Source: Lachnospiraceae bacterium
Lineage (GTDB): Bacteria; Bacillota_A; Clostridia; Lachnospirales; Lachnospiraceae
NCBI GenBank assembly: GCA_016287765.1
Contig: JAEEWS010000007.1
Coordinates: forward strand, 23,268 to 87,267
Direction of reading: 5' to 3'
DNA: 64,000 nucleotides
Shown: one piece after another, positions 26,819 through 34,684 of the stretch
Position numbering within the stretch: the stretch's first letter is position 1
Layout of the letters: the number at the start of each line of letters is the position of its first letter
Position numbers and translations under genes: made by a program
Notes under the pieces: model-generated
What the model was told of the DNA's origin: nothing
Seen by the model: only the letters and a program-made list of their open reading frames with translations
Database searches by the model: none

Positions 26819-27161
26819 TTTTGATCCATTTTACCTCTTCGCCCAAGATAGATATCACATCAAATCTCATGGGCAGTTCAAAGGACAGACCCTTGTATTT
26901 TAAATAGGTCATGGCTCCTTTTATAAGTTTCTTTTGCTTTGTACGGTCCACAGCCTCCTCGGGATAACCGTTTACCGTATTTTCCCGCATCTTTACTTCA
27001 ATAAAACAGAGATATTCCTCACCCAGCCATTTTTCAACGGCTATGATATCGATCTCTCCGCCTTTAAAATAAAAATTTCTGTCAATTATCCTGCCACCCT
27101 CTTTAAGTATCCTTGAAACAGCCAGATCTTCACCCGCTCTGCCCTTATCCCTGTTGTTCAT
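26802..27161 (-). CDS. yraN: YraN-family (UPF0102) nuclease-fold protein
   Basis: The 119-residue protein has the restriction-endonuclease-like core of UPF0102: GRAGEDLAVSRIL at the start, then GEIDIIAVEK and CFIEVKMREN, matching the E...D...ExK catalytic pattern. Members are thought to act on recombination or replication intermediates, but the substrate is not established. It follows ylqH by 1 nt. Confidence 0.9.
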   Translation of the reverse strand: MNNRDKGRAGEDLAVSRILKEGGRIIDRNFYFKGGEIDIIAVEKWLGEEYLCFIEVKMRENTVNGYPEEAVDRTKQKKLIKGAMTYLKYKGLSFELPMRFDVISILGEEVKWIKNAFTA

Positions 27162-27162
27162 T

Positions 27163-27456
27163 CTACCTCTTCTTTCCGAAAGCCGGTACCTTGTTCTCGG
27201 CTCTGTCCACCATTACAAGAACTTCTGCAACCACTCCGTAAAGCTCCTCAGGGATATAATCTCCGATATCAAGCTTTGACAGTGTGCCTGCCAGCTTTTC
27301 GTCTTTGTGGATGGGAACTTCCTTTTCCTTGGCGGTTTCAATGATCTTTTCAGCCACATAACCTTTACCGGATGCTATGATCTGGGGGGCGGTCTCTCCG
27401 GGAACATATTCCAGAGCCACGGCAGTTTTCTGTTTTTCGTCTTTCTTATCCATCAT
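27163..27456 (-). CDS. ylqH: YlqH-like small protein, FlhB cytoplasmic-domain homologue
   Basis: This 97-residue protein resembles the C-terminal cytoplasmic domain of FlhB/YscU export-switch proteins: VALEYVPGETAPQIIASGKG, then IIETAKEKEVPIHKDEKLAG and IPEELYGVVAEVLVMV. The NPTH autocleavage motif that precedes this domain in FlhB is replaced by KQKTA, and there are no membrane segments. No flagellar genes are near. The position between rnhB and yraN matches ylqH of Bacillus. It has no clear ribosome site; either of two adjacent ATGs (27456, 27453) may be used. Confidence 0.85.
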   Translation of the reverse strand: MMDKKDEKQKTAVALEYVPGETAPQIIASGKGYVAEKIIETAKEKEVPIHKDEKLAGTLSKLDIGDYIPEELYGVVAEVLVMVDRAENKVPAFGKKR

Positions 27457-27495
27457 ATAAATACCGGATCCGTAATTAATATTTTTTTAGCCGGA

Positions 27496-28251
27496 TCAAA
27501 CAAAATTACCGATAAAAGAACGTCTGTGGATCTCACAGGGGCCGTATTTTTTAAGGGCTTCTATATGAGCCGCACTTCCGTAACCTTTATTGGAAGCAAA
27601 GTCATATTCGGGATATTTTTCGGATATATGCTCCATATATCTGTCTCTCGTAACCTTGGCGATGATGCTTGCTGAAGCAATGGAAAGGCTTTTGGCATCA
27701 CCTTTTATGATAGGCACCTGCCTTATATCTATTCCCGGTATCTTAACCGCATCGTTAAGAAGAAGATCAGGTACGGGATCAAGCATGGAAACAGCTTTTC
27801 TCATGGCTTCATAAGTTGCCTGAAGGATGTTTATCTCATCTATCCTTTCATTTGAAACAAAACCTATGCCGTAAGAAACCGCCTTTTCTATGATCTCCTC
27901 ACTCAGTTCTTCTCTTTGTTTGGCCGTAAGCTTTTTTGAATCATTTACATAGAGGATCTTTAAGCCCTTGGGAAGGATAACTGCTCCTGCTACTACAGGT
28001 CCTGCAAGAGGGCCTCTTCCCACCTCGTCGATACCGCATATGTATGCCATGTCAAAATACTTGTTTTCATATATCAACATGTTTTCGATGCGTTGTAATT
28101 CTTTAAGGTATTTATCCTTCTTTTTTTCTATATCTTCGATTATCTTAATAACGCCTGCTCTGGTGTCACTTCCGTAGGCTTTGATAAACTCATCCGTATC
28201 TTCCGGTGAAAGAGTTTTTGCTTTTGCTCTGATATCCGATATACTTTCCAT
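27496..28251 (-). CDS. rnhB: Ribonuclease HII
   Basis: RNase HII removes ribonucleotides and RNA primers from RNA-DNA hybrids. The 251-residue protein has an N-terminal helical extension of about 70 residues, as in Bacillus RnhB, then GIDEVGRGPLAGPVVAGAVIL with the first catalytic Asp and Glu. NDSKKLTAKQRE and SIIAKVTRDRYM follow. It lies 1 nt after rbgA. Confidence 0.96.
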   Translation of the reverse strand: MESISDIRAKAKTLSPEDTDEFIKAYGSDTRAGVIKIIEDIEKKKDKYLKELQRIENMLIYENKYFDMAYICGIDEVGRGPLAGPVVAGAVILPKGLKILYVNDSKKLTAKQREELSEEIIEKAVSYGIGFVSNERIDEINILQATYEAMRKAVSMLDPVPDLLLNDAVKIPGIDIRQVPIIKGDAKSLSIASASIIAKVTRDRYMEHISEKYPEYDFASNKGYGSAAHIEALKKYGPCEIHRRSFIGNFV

Positions 28252-28252
28252 T

Positions 28253-29113
28253 TTATTCTTCCCGTTTAATATAGTCGCTGACCTTCTCCAGACTGATCTT
28301 TCCGAACTTGCCGCCTCTGAAATCGTCGGTCACGGTAAAAGCCATACGGTCTGTATCGGGTTCTCCGCCTTTTTTCATACAAGCCTTTTTAAGGCATATA
28401 TCATATAAAAGCTGCAGACTGTCTTCCTTTTCTTCCACTCCGTAACGGGCATTTACCGCTCCCGGATATTCCTTTACAAGGAATTCCAAAAGTTTTAATG
28501 CCAGTTCATTGGAATCAAGAAGATTTTCATTGATGGAGCCTATCATAGCTATATGAAGTCCCACAGCCTTATCTTCAAATTTGGGCCATAATATGCCGGG
28601 AGTATCCAAAAGCTCCAGTTCTTTTGAAAGCCTGATCCACTGCTTACCCGTAGTGACTCCGGGCTTATCTCCGGTCTTGGTACATGCCTTTTTGGCATAA
28701 GAATTGATAAAAGTGGATTTTCCCACGTTGGGGATGCCAAGGATCATGGCTCTTATGGGGCGATTTATCATGCCTCTTGCCTTATCTCTTTCGATCTTTT
28801 CCTTACAGGCCTCACGTACAACGTTCATTACCGGCTTAAGGTTACCGTTTCTTGCATTGGTAACAAGAACAAAATATCCTTTTTTCTCGTAATATTCCTT
28901 AAAGTCGGCAGTTCTTTTGTCATCTGCCATATCCGCTTTATTTAAGAGAAGGACTCTGGGTTTGTTGGCGGCGATCTCATCTATGTCCGGATTCTTTGAT
29001 GAATATGGGATCCTTGCATCTATAAGCTCTATGATCACGTCCACAAGTTTTAAACTGTCTTTTATCTCTCTTTTTGCTTTGGACATATGTCCGGGATACC
29101 ATTGATATTCCAT
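28253..29113 (-). CDS. rbgA: Ribosome biogenesis GTPase RbgA (YlqF)
   Basis: RbgA is a circularly permuted GTPase needed for late 50S assembly. In the 286-residue protein the specificity motif comes first (LLNKADMAD, about 55-63), followed by the P-loop GIPNVGKSTFINS (about 125-137) and DTPGILWP (about 171-178). The N-terminus YQWYPGHMSKAKRE is the YlqF signature. It starts 2 nt after the lepB stop codon in transcription order. Confidence 0.96.
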   Translation of the reverse strand: MEYQWYPGHMSKAKREIKDSLKLVDVIIELIDARIPYSSKNPDIDEIAANKPRVLLLNKADMADDKRTADFKEYYEKKGYFVLVTNARNGNLKPVMNVVREACKEKIERDKARGMINRPIRAMILGIPNVGKSTFINSYAKKACTKTGDKPGVTTGKQWIRLSKELELLDTPGILWPKFEDKAVGLHIAMIGSINENLLDSNELALKLLEFLVKEYPGAVNARYGVEEKEDSLQLLYDICLKKACMKKGGEPDTDRMAFTVTDDFRGGKFGKISLEKVSDYIKREE

Positions 29114-29115
29114 GC

Positions 29116-29700
29116 TTACCTCTGTTTCGTATTGATCTTTTTAATAAGTGCCGGAGACGGGGAAAGTCTGAAAAAAGCTTCACCAATTATATCTTCCCGT
29201 ACCACGGGACCGATATTTGAAAATCTGGAATCTTCCGATGAATTTCTGTTGTCTCCAAGGACAAAAAACTCATTCTCCCCAAGGACAAAAGGGCTTTCCG
29301 CAAGTCCGGAAATCCTCATTTCATCGGTTTCCACAGCTTCTTCGAATCTTTCACCGTTAACATAAACCCTTCCGCTTTTTATCTCTACGGTGTCTCCGGG
29401 AATTCCGATGACACGTTTCACATTGTTGTATGAATGTTCATTGGAACCCTGGTTAAAAACGATAACGTCATTTCTGCGGGGATCATTTTGGGTATAAGAA
29501 AATTTGTTGATCAAAATAACATCACCATCGTTTAAAGTTCCTGACATGGAATCACCTACCATGACGGTCTTTGAAAGCGCATAAGTGATGATGAGCCAAG
29601 CGGCAAATATCACTGCGGAGGTTTCAAGGATCAACAGCGCGATCTTTTTTATAAACTTCTTAATTTTTGAAGGTTTTTCATAAAGATACTCGTATGCCAT
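29116..29700 (-). CDS. lepB: Signal peptidase I
   Basis: LepB removes signal peptides from secreted proteins at the outer membrane face. The 194-residue protein has one N-terminal membrane segment (about 17-40), the serine nucleophile in VGDSMSGTL (about 49), the lysine base in NVKRVIGIPGDTVEI (about 88-102) and GDNRNSSEDSR. I place the start at 29700 (MAYEYLYEK). The longer frame to 29757 runs through the rplS terminator. The ribosome site is weak. Confidence 0.93.
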   Translation of the reverse strand: MAYEYLYEKPSKIKKFIKKIALLILETSAVIFAAWLIITYALSKTVMVGDSMSGTLNDGDVILINKFSYTQNDPRRNDVIVFNQGSNEHSYNNVKRVIGIPGDTVEIKSGRVYVNGERFEEAVETDEMRISGLAESPFVLGENEFFVLGDNRNSSEDSRFSNIGPVVREDIIGEAFFRLSPSPALIKKINTKQR

Positions 29701-29742
29701 AATAATTAATTTTAATTGATTAGCCTGTTTTTGTAAATAAGG

Positions 29743-29767
29743 AAAAAGGACAGGCAACAGCCTGTCC
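29743..29767 (-). terminator. Rho-independent terminator after rplS
   Basis: GGACAGGC (29748-29755) pairs with GCCTGTCC (29760-29767) around a 4-nt loop and is followed on the minus strand by TTTTT. It starts about 20 nt after the rplS stop codon, so lepB is reached by read-through or from another promoter. Confidence 0.88.
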
Positions 29768-29786
29768 CTTAAATGTCGGTTTGTTA

Positions 29787-30134
29787 TTATATAATAACTT
29801 CCTTAACCTTAGCGCTCTTACCTTTTCTGTCACGAAGGTAGTTAAGCTTAGCACGTCTAGCCTTACCTGCTCTGATAACTTCAACCTTCTCAACGCTGGG
29901 AGCATTGAGGGGCCAAGTCTTCTCTACGCCGATACCGTTAGAGCTCTTTCTTACTGTGAAAGTCTCTCTGATCCCTGCGTGCTGCTTCTTAAGCACTGTT
30001 CCCTCGAAGATCTGTGTTCTTACACGGTTTCCTTCCCTTACCTTAGCGTATACCTTTACAGTATCGCCTACGTTGAAAGAAGGCTTCTCTTCTTTTAACT
30101 GAGCTGCTTCGATCTCTCTGATAATGTCGTTCAT
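29787..30134 (-). CDS. rplS: 50S ribosomal protein L19
   Basis: L19 lies at the 30S-50S interface. The 115-residue basic protein has the usual length and the conserved [34 protein letters not shown] and [26 protein letters not shown] stands before the ATG. The gene has its own strong promoter and terminator inside the larger trmD-lepB gene string, giving it separate output. Confidence 0.98.
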   Translation of the reverse strand: MNDIIREIEAAQLKEEKPSFNVGDTVKVYAKVREGNRVRTQIFEGTVLKKQHAGIRETFTVRKSSNGIGVEKTWPLNAPSVEKVEVIRAGKARRAKLNYLRDRKGKSAKVKEVII

Positions 30135-30209
30135 TTTACGACCTCCTTTTATATTAAGCCGTTCTTACTCAGTGCATCTGACAGCGGACCGACTTTTTCA
30201 TGCCGAGAT

Positions 30210-30238
30210 ATTATAATACCGAATTGTATTAATTGCAA
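30210..30238 (-). promoter_or_regulatory. Strong sigma-A-type promoter of rplS
   Basis: TTGCAA (30233-30238), a 17-base spacer and TATAAT (30210-30215) are present on the minus strand. Transcription should start near 30203, leaving a leader of about 69 nt before rplS. Firmicutes often carry an L19 autoregulatory leader at this place; I cannot confirm its fold here. Confidence 0.8.
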
Positions 30239-30248
30239 GTACATTTTT

Positions 30249-30274
30249 AAAAAATCTTGAATTGATCAAATCAA
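30249..30274 (-). terminator. Weak AT-rich terminator overlapping the trmD stop codon
   Basis: TTGA and TCAA arms flank the palindrome TTGATCAA (whole element 30257-30274), followed on the minus strand by six Ts. The trmD stop codon lies in the hairpin. The stem is A/T-rich and probably inefficient. Confidence 0.45.
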
Positions 30275-30943
30275 AAGATCCGGCCGGTACTTTTTTGTTC
30301 TTTCAACAGATTGCTCCTTCTTCCACTTTTCCACATTAGCATGATGCCCGGAAAGAAGGACCTCCGGAACCTTCATTCCTCGGTACTCTTCGGGACGTGT
30401 GTATTGCGGATGTTCCAGAAGATTATCGTTAAAGCTTTCATAAACAGCGGAATCCTCATTGTTAAGAACTCCCGGAACAAGCCTGGAAATCGTATCCATC
30501 ATCACCATGGCAGGCAGTTCTCCGCCTGTAAGGACATAATCTCCGATGGTATAAAAATCCGGCTTGATGATCTCTAAAGCTCTTTCATCTATTCCTTCAT
30601 AGTGACCGCAAATAAAAATAAGATCTTCTTCCTTTGCCAGTTCTTTTGCTGCGTTCTGATCGAATTTCTTACCCCAGGGAGTAAGATATATGGTCTTAGG
30701 CTGTTTATTCAGTCCGGAACAGATGTGTTCCCAGGTCCTTACCACAGGATCTGCAGCCATAAGCATACCTGCCCCGCCGCCATAGGGATAATCATCCACC
30801 TTACGATGTTTATCCAGAGTAAAATCCCGGATATTTACTGCAGAGATTTTTAATATTCCTTTTTCAACGGCTCTTCCGATGATGCTCTCATTCATACAGG
30901 AATCGATCATATCGGGAAAGAGAGTCATAACATAAAAATTCAT
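30266..30943 (-). CDS. trmD: tRNA (guanine37-N1)-methyltransferase TrmD
   Basis: TrmD methylates G37 and prevents frameshifting. The 225-residue protein has the SPOUT knot features: [10 protein letters not shown] (about 54-63), [14 protein letters not shown] (about 111-124) and [17 protein letters not shown] (about 133-149). It follows rimM by 12 nt. Confidence 0.97.
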   Translation of the reverse strand: MNFYVMTLFPDMIDSCMNESIIGRAVEKGILKISAVNIRDFTLDKHRKVDDYPYGGGAGMLMAADPVVRTWEHICSGLNKQPKTIYLTPWGKKFDQNAAKELAKEEDLIFICGHYEGIDERALEIIKPDFYTIGDYVLTGGELPAMVMMDTISRLVPGVLNNEDSAVYESFNDNLLEHPQYTRPEEYRGMKVPEVLLSGHHANVEKWKKEQSVERTKKYRPDLLI

Positions 30944-30955
30944 AGGCCCTCGTTT

Positions 30956-31480
30956 TTAATCAAGGATCCCGGGAAGAAAATGCACAGTTATCTTCTTCTC
31001 TTCAAGGGAAACCCTGATATTGCAATCTTTAATGGCAGGGATAAGTATTTCCTTACCGTTTTTGGTTTTAGCCAGATAAACATCATTTGATGCGGTCTGA
31101 AGCACTTCCGTCAGCTTTCCGACAGATGCTTCGGGTTTTTCCTCATCAAAGACTTCAAGTCCTATAAGGTCATATATATAATATTCCCCTTCGTTAAGAG
31201 GAATGGCATTTTCACGTGTTACAAGAAGATCCATCTGTTTCCAGCGTTCCACATCGTTTATTGAATCTATGCCTTTAAACTTTAAAATGGCAAGATTCTT
31301 AAAGTATTTTACGCCTTCCACTTCAAGTTCCTTAAGCTCTTTTCCCGTATCCAGAAAAACCTGCTTAAGGTTGTCGAATCTCTTAAGATCTTCGGTGGTG
31401 GGATAAACCTTCACTTCACCCCTTATGCCGTGTGTGTTTGATATCACACCGACTCTCAGCATTTCTTCTTTGTTTGCCAA
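30956..31480 (-). CDS. rimM: 16S rRNA processing protein RimM
   Basis: RimM assists 30S head assembly and binds S19. I choose a TTG start at 31480 (read as [11 protein letters not shown]), which has AAGGAG six bases upstream. An ATG at 31462 is an alternative, and the longer frame to 31546 lacks a ribosome site. The 174-residue protein has the N-terminal barrel ([20 protein letters not shown]) and the C-terminal PRC-barrel ([15 protein letters not shown]). It lies between khpA and trmD. Confidence 0.93.
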   Translation of the reverse strand: MANKEEMLRVGVISNTHGIRGEVKVYPTTEDLKRFDNLKQVFLDTGKELKELEVEGVKYFKNLAILKFKGIDSINDVERWKQMDLLVTRENAIPLNEGEYYIYDLIGLEVFDEEKPEASVGKLTEVLQTASNDVYLAKTKNGKEILIPAIKDCNIRVSLEEKKITVHFLPGILD

Positions 31481-31515
31481 AGTCTTCTCCTTCTTCCTGC
31501 TCTTATTGCAAGAAC

Positions 31516-31544
31516 GGCGCATGCTTAAAGAATAAACATGCGCC
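31516..31544 (-). other. Hairpin between khpA and rimM
   Basis: GGCGCATG (31516-31523) pairs perfectly with CATGCGCC (31537-31544), and the stem can continue by three more pairs past a 1x1 mismatch. There is no T-run after it on the minus strand, so it is more likely a processing or stability hairpin than a terminator. Confidence 0.55.
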
Positions 31545-31551
31545 AAAAGTC

Positions 31552-31785
31552 TTACTGTAAAATTTCTACAATCACCTTTTTGTCATCCTTCGCAGAAGCG
31601 GCCTTAACCACTGTACGAATGGACTTTGCGATGCGTCCCTGCTTTCCGATAACTTTACCCATATCGGATTCAGCTACCTTAAGGGAAACAACCAGCGCTT
31701 TTTCGGTGTCCTCTTCGGTTACAACAACCTCAGAGGGATTGTCAACCAATGCCTTGGCAATGGTTTCAACAAGCTCTCTCATCAT
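31552..31785 (-). CDS. khpA: KH-domain RNA-binding protein KhpA
   Basis: The 77-residue protein is a single KH domain with the GxxG loop in [18 protein letters not shown] (about 43-60). In Gram-positive bacteria KhpA pairs with KhpB (Jag) in RNA binding and cell elongation. It lies between rpsP and rimM, the position of Bacillus ylqC. Confidence 0.95.
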   Translation of the reverse strand: MMRELVETIAKALVDNPSEVVVTEEDTEKALVVSLKVAESDMGKVIGKQGRIAKSIRTVVKAASAKDDKKVIVEILQ

Positions 31786-31815
31786 GATGCCAACCCTCCC
31801 GCTGATCGAAACAAA

Positions 31816-32058
31816 TTATTTGTTAATTCCAGCCTTCTTGAAAAGGTTAGCAACTGTCTGAGTGGGCTGTGCTCCGTTGGAGATCCACTGCTTTGCAGCA
31901 TCTGCGTCTACGTTGAATGCTGCGGGCTCCTTTGTAGGATCATAAGTACCGATCTCAGCGATGAAACGGCCGTTACGAGGTGCTCTCTCGTCTGCAACTA
32001 CGATTCTGTAGAAAGGATTCTTCTTTTCTCCGACTCTCCTAAGTCTGATCTTAACCAT
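31816..32058 (-). CDS. rpsP: 30S ribosomal protein S16
   Basis: S16 is needed for early 30S assembly. The 80-residue protein has the normal length and the conserved [25 protein letters not shown] start. ACGGAGG lies before the ATG. It is preceded by a long, partly structured gap of about 235 nt after ffh. Confidence 0.98.
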   Translation of the reverse strand: MVKIRLRRVGEKKNPFYRIVVADERAPRNGRFIAEIGTYDPTKEPAAFNVDADAAKQWISNGAQPTQTVANLFKKAGINK

Positions 32059-32143
32059 GGTAATTTCCTCCGTAAAATATATTGATTAATAAATTTATTT
32101 ATGAATATCCTTATTGATATTGCATACTGTTTAAATAGTACAT

Positions 32144-32240
32144 CGGTTATAAAATAACCGGACCCAATGCTTGCCTGTTTACCCGACTGCCCGTACATGA
32201 AAGCCTCGGAGTAGCCCGCTACACCTGCGTTTTCAAGCAC
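32144..32240 (-). other. Structured, GC-richer leader candidate between ffh and rpsP
   Basis: The 236-nt gap between ffh and rpsP contains a clearly GC-richer block. In minus-strand RNA GTGCTTG (32234-32240) can pair with CAAGCAT (32167-32173), enclosing GTAGC/GCTAC as one hairpin and TCCGA/TCGGG as another, a possible three-way junction. A separate hairpin CGGTTAT/ATAACCG (32144-32160) follows. I match it to no known riboswitch or ribosomal leader. The in-frame open frame across it has no ribosome site and runs into rpsP, so I do not call a protein. Confidence 0.45.
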
Positions 32241-32294
32241 GTGCATTCGAGCAAACATTCTGCGCATTAGTCCATTTATTTTAAAACCGCTGTA

Positions 32295-33656
32295 CTAGAA
32301 CGGAAAACCGCCCTTTTTGCCGAAACCGCCGGGCATCATAGGCATTTTGCCGTGCTTATTGCCCATCATTCCTTTAAGCTGTTTCATCATCTGCTTCTGT
32401 CCTTCAACCTGTTTTACAAGCCTGTTGACTTCGGCCACATCAACTCCCGCTCCCTTGGCTATCCTTCTTTTTCTGGAAGGGTTCATGATCTTGGGATTGG
32501 ATCTTTCTTCTGCCGTCATGGAATTTATGATAGCTACAACAGGTTTAAACATATCATCGTCCAGTTCGGCATTTTTAAGCGCTCCCATTCCCGGAAGCAT
32601 GCCCATGATGCTTTTGATACCGCCCATTTTTTTCATCTGTTTGATCTGTTCAAGATAGTCGTTGTAGTCGAACTCGGCTTTCTTAAACTTTCTGGCCATT
32701 TCCTTGGCTTTCTCTTCATCAACCGCAGCCTGAGCTTTTTCGATAAGGGAAAGGACATCTCCCATGCCCAGGATCCTGTTGGCCATTCTGTCCGGATGGA
32801 AAGGCTCCAGATCTTCCACCTTTTCTCCCATGCCCGCAAAGATAACGGGAAGTCCGGTAACGGCTTTTACGGAAAGGGCCGCACCGCCTCTGGTATCGCC
32901 ATCCAGCTTTGTGAGGATGACACCGGTCAAAGGAAGCTTTTCATTAAAGGTTTCGGCCACGTTGACCGCATCCTGACCTGTCATGGCATCTACGGTAAGA
33001 AGCGAATTTGTAATGGGATACTTTTCGGTAATCTCCACCAATTCGTTCATCATGGCTTCATCCACCTGTAAACGACCGGCTGTATCTATGATAACAAAGT
33101 TCAATTTGTTTTCCGATGCATATTTAAAGGCTGCGTCAACAATCTCTATGGGCTTCTTTTCCGTTCCCATTTCAAAGACAGGAACTCCCACCTTTTCACC
33201 GTTTACCTTTAGCTGTTCGATGGCTGCGGGACGATAAACGTCACAGGCAACCAGTAAGGGCTTTTTGCCCTTGTTCTTATATATGGCTGCAAGCTTTGCC
33301 GCTGTTGTGGTTTTACCTGCACCCTGAAGACCGCACATCATTACGGATGTGATCTCATTTGCGGGGAGGAACTTGAGCTCGGCGTTTTCGGAACCCATAA
33401 GGTTTATGAGTTCTTCATTTACTATCTTTACCACCGTCTGTCCGGGTGTAAGGGAATTAAGTACATCCTCGCCGACAGCTCTTTCCGAAACGCTTGCCAC
33501 AAAGTTTTTTACGACTTTAAAGTTTACATCTGCTTCCAAAAGAGCCATTTTGATCTCTTTCATAGCAGTTTTTACATCGTTTTCCGAAAGTCGTCCTTTT
33601 CCGCGAAGTCCCTTAAATACATTTTGAAGTTTTTCGGATAATGATTCAAATGCCAT
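32295..33656 (-). CDS. ffh: Signal recognition particle protein Ffh
   Basis: Ffh binds signal peptides and 4.5S/6S-type RNA and pairs with FtsY for membrane delivery. The 453-residue protein has the N domain, the G domain (CGLQGAGKTTTAAKLA about 108-123, DTAGRLQVDEAMM about 190, TKLDGDTRGGAAL about 246) and the methionine-rich M domain ending in a glycine-rich tail. Its start overlaps ylxM by 11 nt. Confidence 0.97.
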   Translation of the reverse strand: MAFESLSEKLQNVFKGLRGKGRLSENDVKTAMKEIKMALLEADVNFKVVKNFVASVSERAVGEDVLNSLTPGQTVVKIVNEELINLMGSENAELKFLPANEITSVMMCGLQGAGKTTTAAKLAAIYKNKGKKPLLVACDVYRPAAIEQLKVNGEKVGVPVFEMGTEKKPIEIVDAAFKYASENKLNFVIIDTAGRLQVDEAMMNELVEITEKYPITNSLLTVDAMTGQDAVNVAETFNEKLPLTGVILTKLDGDTRGGAALSVKAVTGLPVIFAGMGEKVEDLEPFHPDRMANRILGMGDVLSLIEKAQAAVDEEKAKEMARKFKKAEFDYNDYLEQIKQMKKMGGIKSIMGMLPGMGALKNAELDDDMFKPVVAIINSMTAEERSNPKIMNPSRKRRIAKGAGVDVAEVNRLVKQVEGQKQMMKQLKGMMGNKHGKMPMMPGGFGKKGGFPF

Positions 33657-33990
33657 TTTTCTTGATCTCTTGTATTAATTCCGTGATCCTTTTGCCCTTA
33701 TCCCCTTTAATGCTTTCGGCGATAGAAGCTATCTCATCACAGATCCTTGATGCTGTTTTGTATTTTTCTGCAAGATGTAACGCATTTTCATAGTTCAAAA
33801 GACTTTTTTCACTGTTTTTGATCGCATCGAAAACGCCCTGTCTGGAAATCCCTTCGTTCTCGGCCACTTCCGCCAGAGAAAGATCGTTTAAGATGTAATC
33901 GTTAAATATATGCTTTTTTCTTTCGCTGAGCAGGTCACCGTAAAAATCAAATAGGATGGACAGCTCATAGGCTTTCTCAAGATGTTCCAT
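33646..33990 (-). CDS. ylxM: YlxM (UPF0122) SRP-operon helix-turn-helix protein
   Basis: The 114-residue protein resembles a sigma-factor region 4-like helix-turn-helix (YGDLLSERKKHIFNDYILNDLSLAEVAENEGISRQGVFD split across residues 18-56). YlxM modulates SRP function in streptococci and mycoplasma relatives. It is the first gene of the transcript that continues into ffh. Confidence 0.93.
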   Translation of the reverse strand: MEHLEKAYELSILFDFYGDLLSERKKHIFNDYILNDLSLAEVAENEGISRQGVFDAIKNSEKSLLNYENALHLAEKYKTASRICDEIASIAESIKGDKGKRITELIQEIKKNGI

Positions 33991-34063
33991 TTTTCTGCTC
34001 TATATGATACGTTTACATTTGAAGACTGTAAAGTAATTTACTTGCCAGCTTTGCAGCCGTGTT

Positions 34064-34092
34064 ATAATATCACAAGAAAAAAAGCCTGTCAA
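34064..34092 (-). promoter_or_regulatory. Consensus promoter of ylxM-ffh, overlapping the ribF terminator
   Basis: The minus strand has a perfect -35 TTGACA (34087-34092), a 17-base spacer and -10 TATTAT (34064-34069). The -35 hexamer spans part of the downstream arm of the ribF terminator stem, and the T-run is the promoter spacer. Transcription should begin near 34057, leaving a leader of about 67 nt. Confidence 0.8.
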
Positions 34093-34111
34093 GTGTTTTT
34101 CCTTACAGGCT
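34077..34111 (-). terminator. Rho-independent terminator after ribF
   Basis: AGCCTGT (34083-34089) pairs with ACAGGCT (34105-34111) around a 15-nt loop, followed on the minus strand by seven Ts. The hairpin begins within 6 nt of the ribF stop codon and shares sequence with the ylxM promoter. Confidence 0.85.
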
Positions 34112-34116
34112 GTAAT

Positions 34117-34659
34117 TTATTTGCCAAGCATAGCTTCGGCCTTTTTATAATTATTTTTTTTAAGTTCTTCCCTTATTCTTGAACTTGAAACAGGACTTCC
34201 TTCAAACTCTTCCCGTTTAATGACTGTAAGCTTAAAATCCAGGTCATTTGAAAGCTTTTTAAGAAGGTTGATATCACCCTCTCTGTTTTTACCGAACCTG
34301 AAATCGTCGCCAACCACCAGAAGCTTACAATTTAATCCTTTAACAAGGATGTCTTTTACAAAATTCTCCGGAGAAATAGAGGCTGTCTTGGAATCAAAGG
34401 GAAAAAGGATCATTTTCTCTATTCCCAGATCTTCAAATCTTTTTTCCTTTTCTTCCTCGGAAAGTATCCTGTTATCACTTTCCAGGATATTATTGTCTTT
34501 AAGGATATCAAAGGTAAAAACACAAGACTCAAGACTTCCCTTTTCCTTTAACAACGTTTCAAGTAATTTTTGGTGTCCGATATGAACACCGTCAAACTTT
34601 CCCACTGTTACAGCAGTTCCCGGGGAAGAAAAATTTTTCAGATCTTTGATAACGATCAT
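34117..34659 (-). CDS. ribF: RibF-like FMN adenylyltransferase domain only (no riboflavin kinase domain)
   Basis: Bifunctional RibF phosphorylates riboflavin and adenylates FMN to FAD. This protein has only the N-terminal nucleotidyltransferase: VTVGKFDGVHIGHQKLL (about 17-33), VVGDDFRFGKNREGD (about 110-124) and the late SSSRIREEL. It ends at 180 residues, where a full RibF has about 300. A terminator begins within 6 nt of the stop codon, so the missing kinase domain is not in another frame here. The start at 34659 has AGGAGA upstream; a longer frame has none. It follows truB by 25 nt, the usual ribF position. Confidence 0.85.
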   Translation of the reverse strand: MIVIKDLKNFSSPGTAVTVGKFDGVHIGHQKLLETLLKEKGSLESCVFTFDILKDNNILESDNRILSEEEKEKRFEDLGIEKMILFPFDSKTASISPENFVKDILVKGLNCKLLVVGDDFRFGKNREGDINLLKKLSNDLDFKLTVIKREEFEGSPVSSSRIREELKKNNYKKAEAMLGK

Positions 34660-34684
34660 GAGATCATCTCCTAAATAATTAAGA

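Noticed and set aside
29701..29757. N-terminal extension of signal peptidase I
   Set aside because: The extension is translated from the rplS terminator stem, has no ribosome site and would precede the normal membrane segment.
31998..32267. 89-codon open frame between ffh and rpsP
   Set aside because: No ribosome site precedes it, it overlaps rpsP, and its sequence resembles no family. The GC-richer part is better explained by RNA structure.
33991..34116. Frameshifted riboflavin kinase domain after ribF
   Set aside because: The region holds a terminator and the ylxM promoter; no frame encodes kinase motifs.
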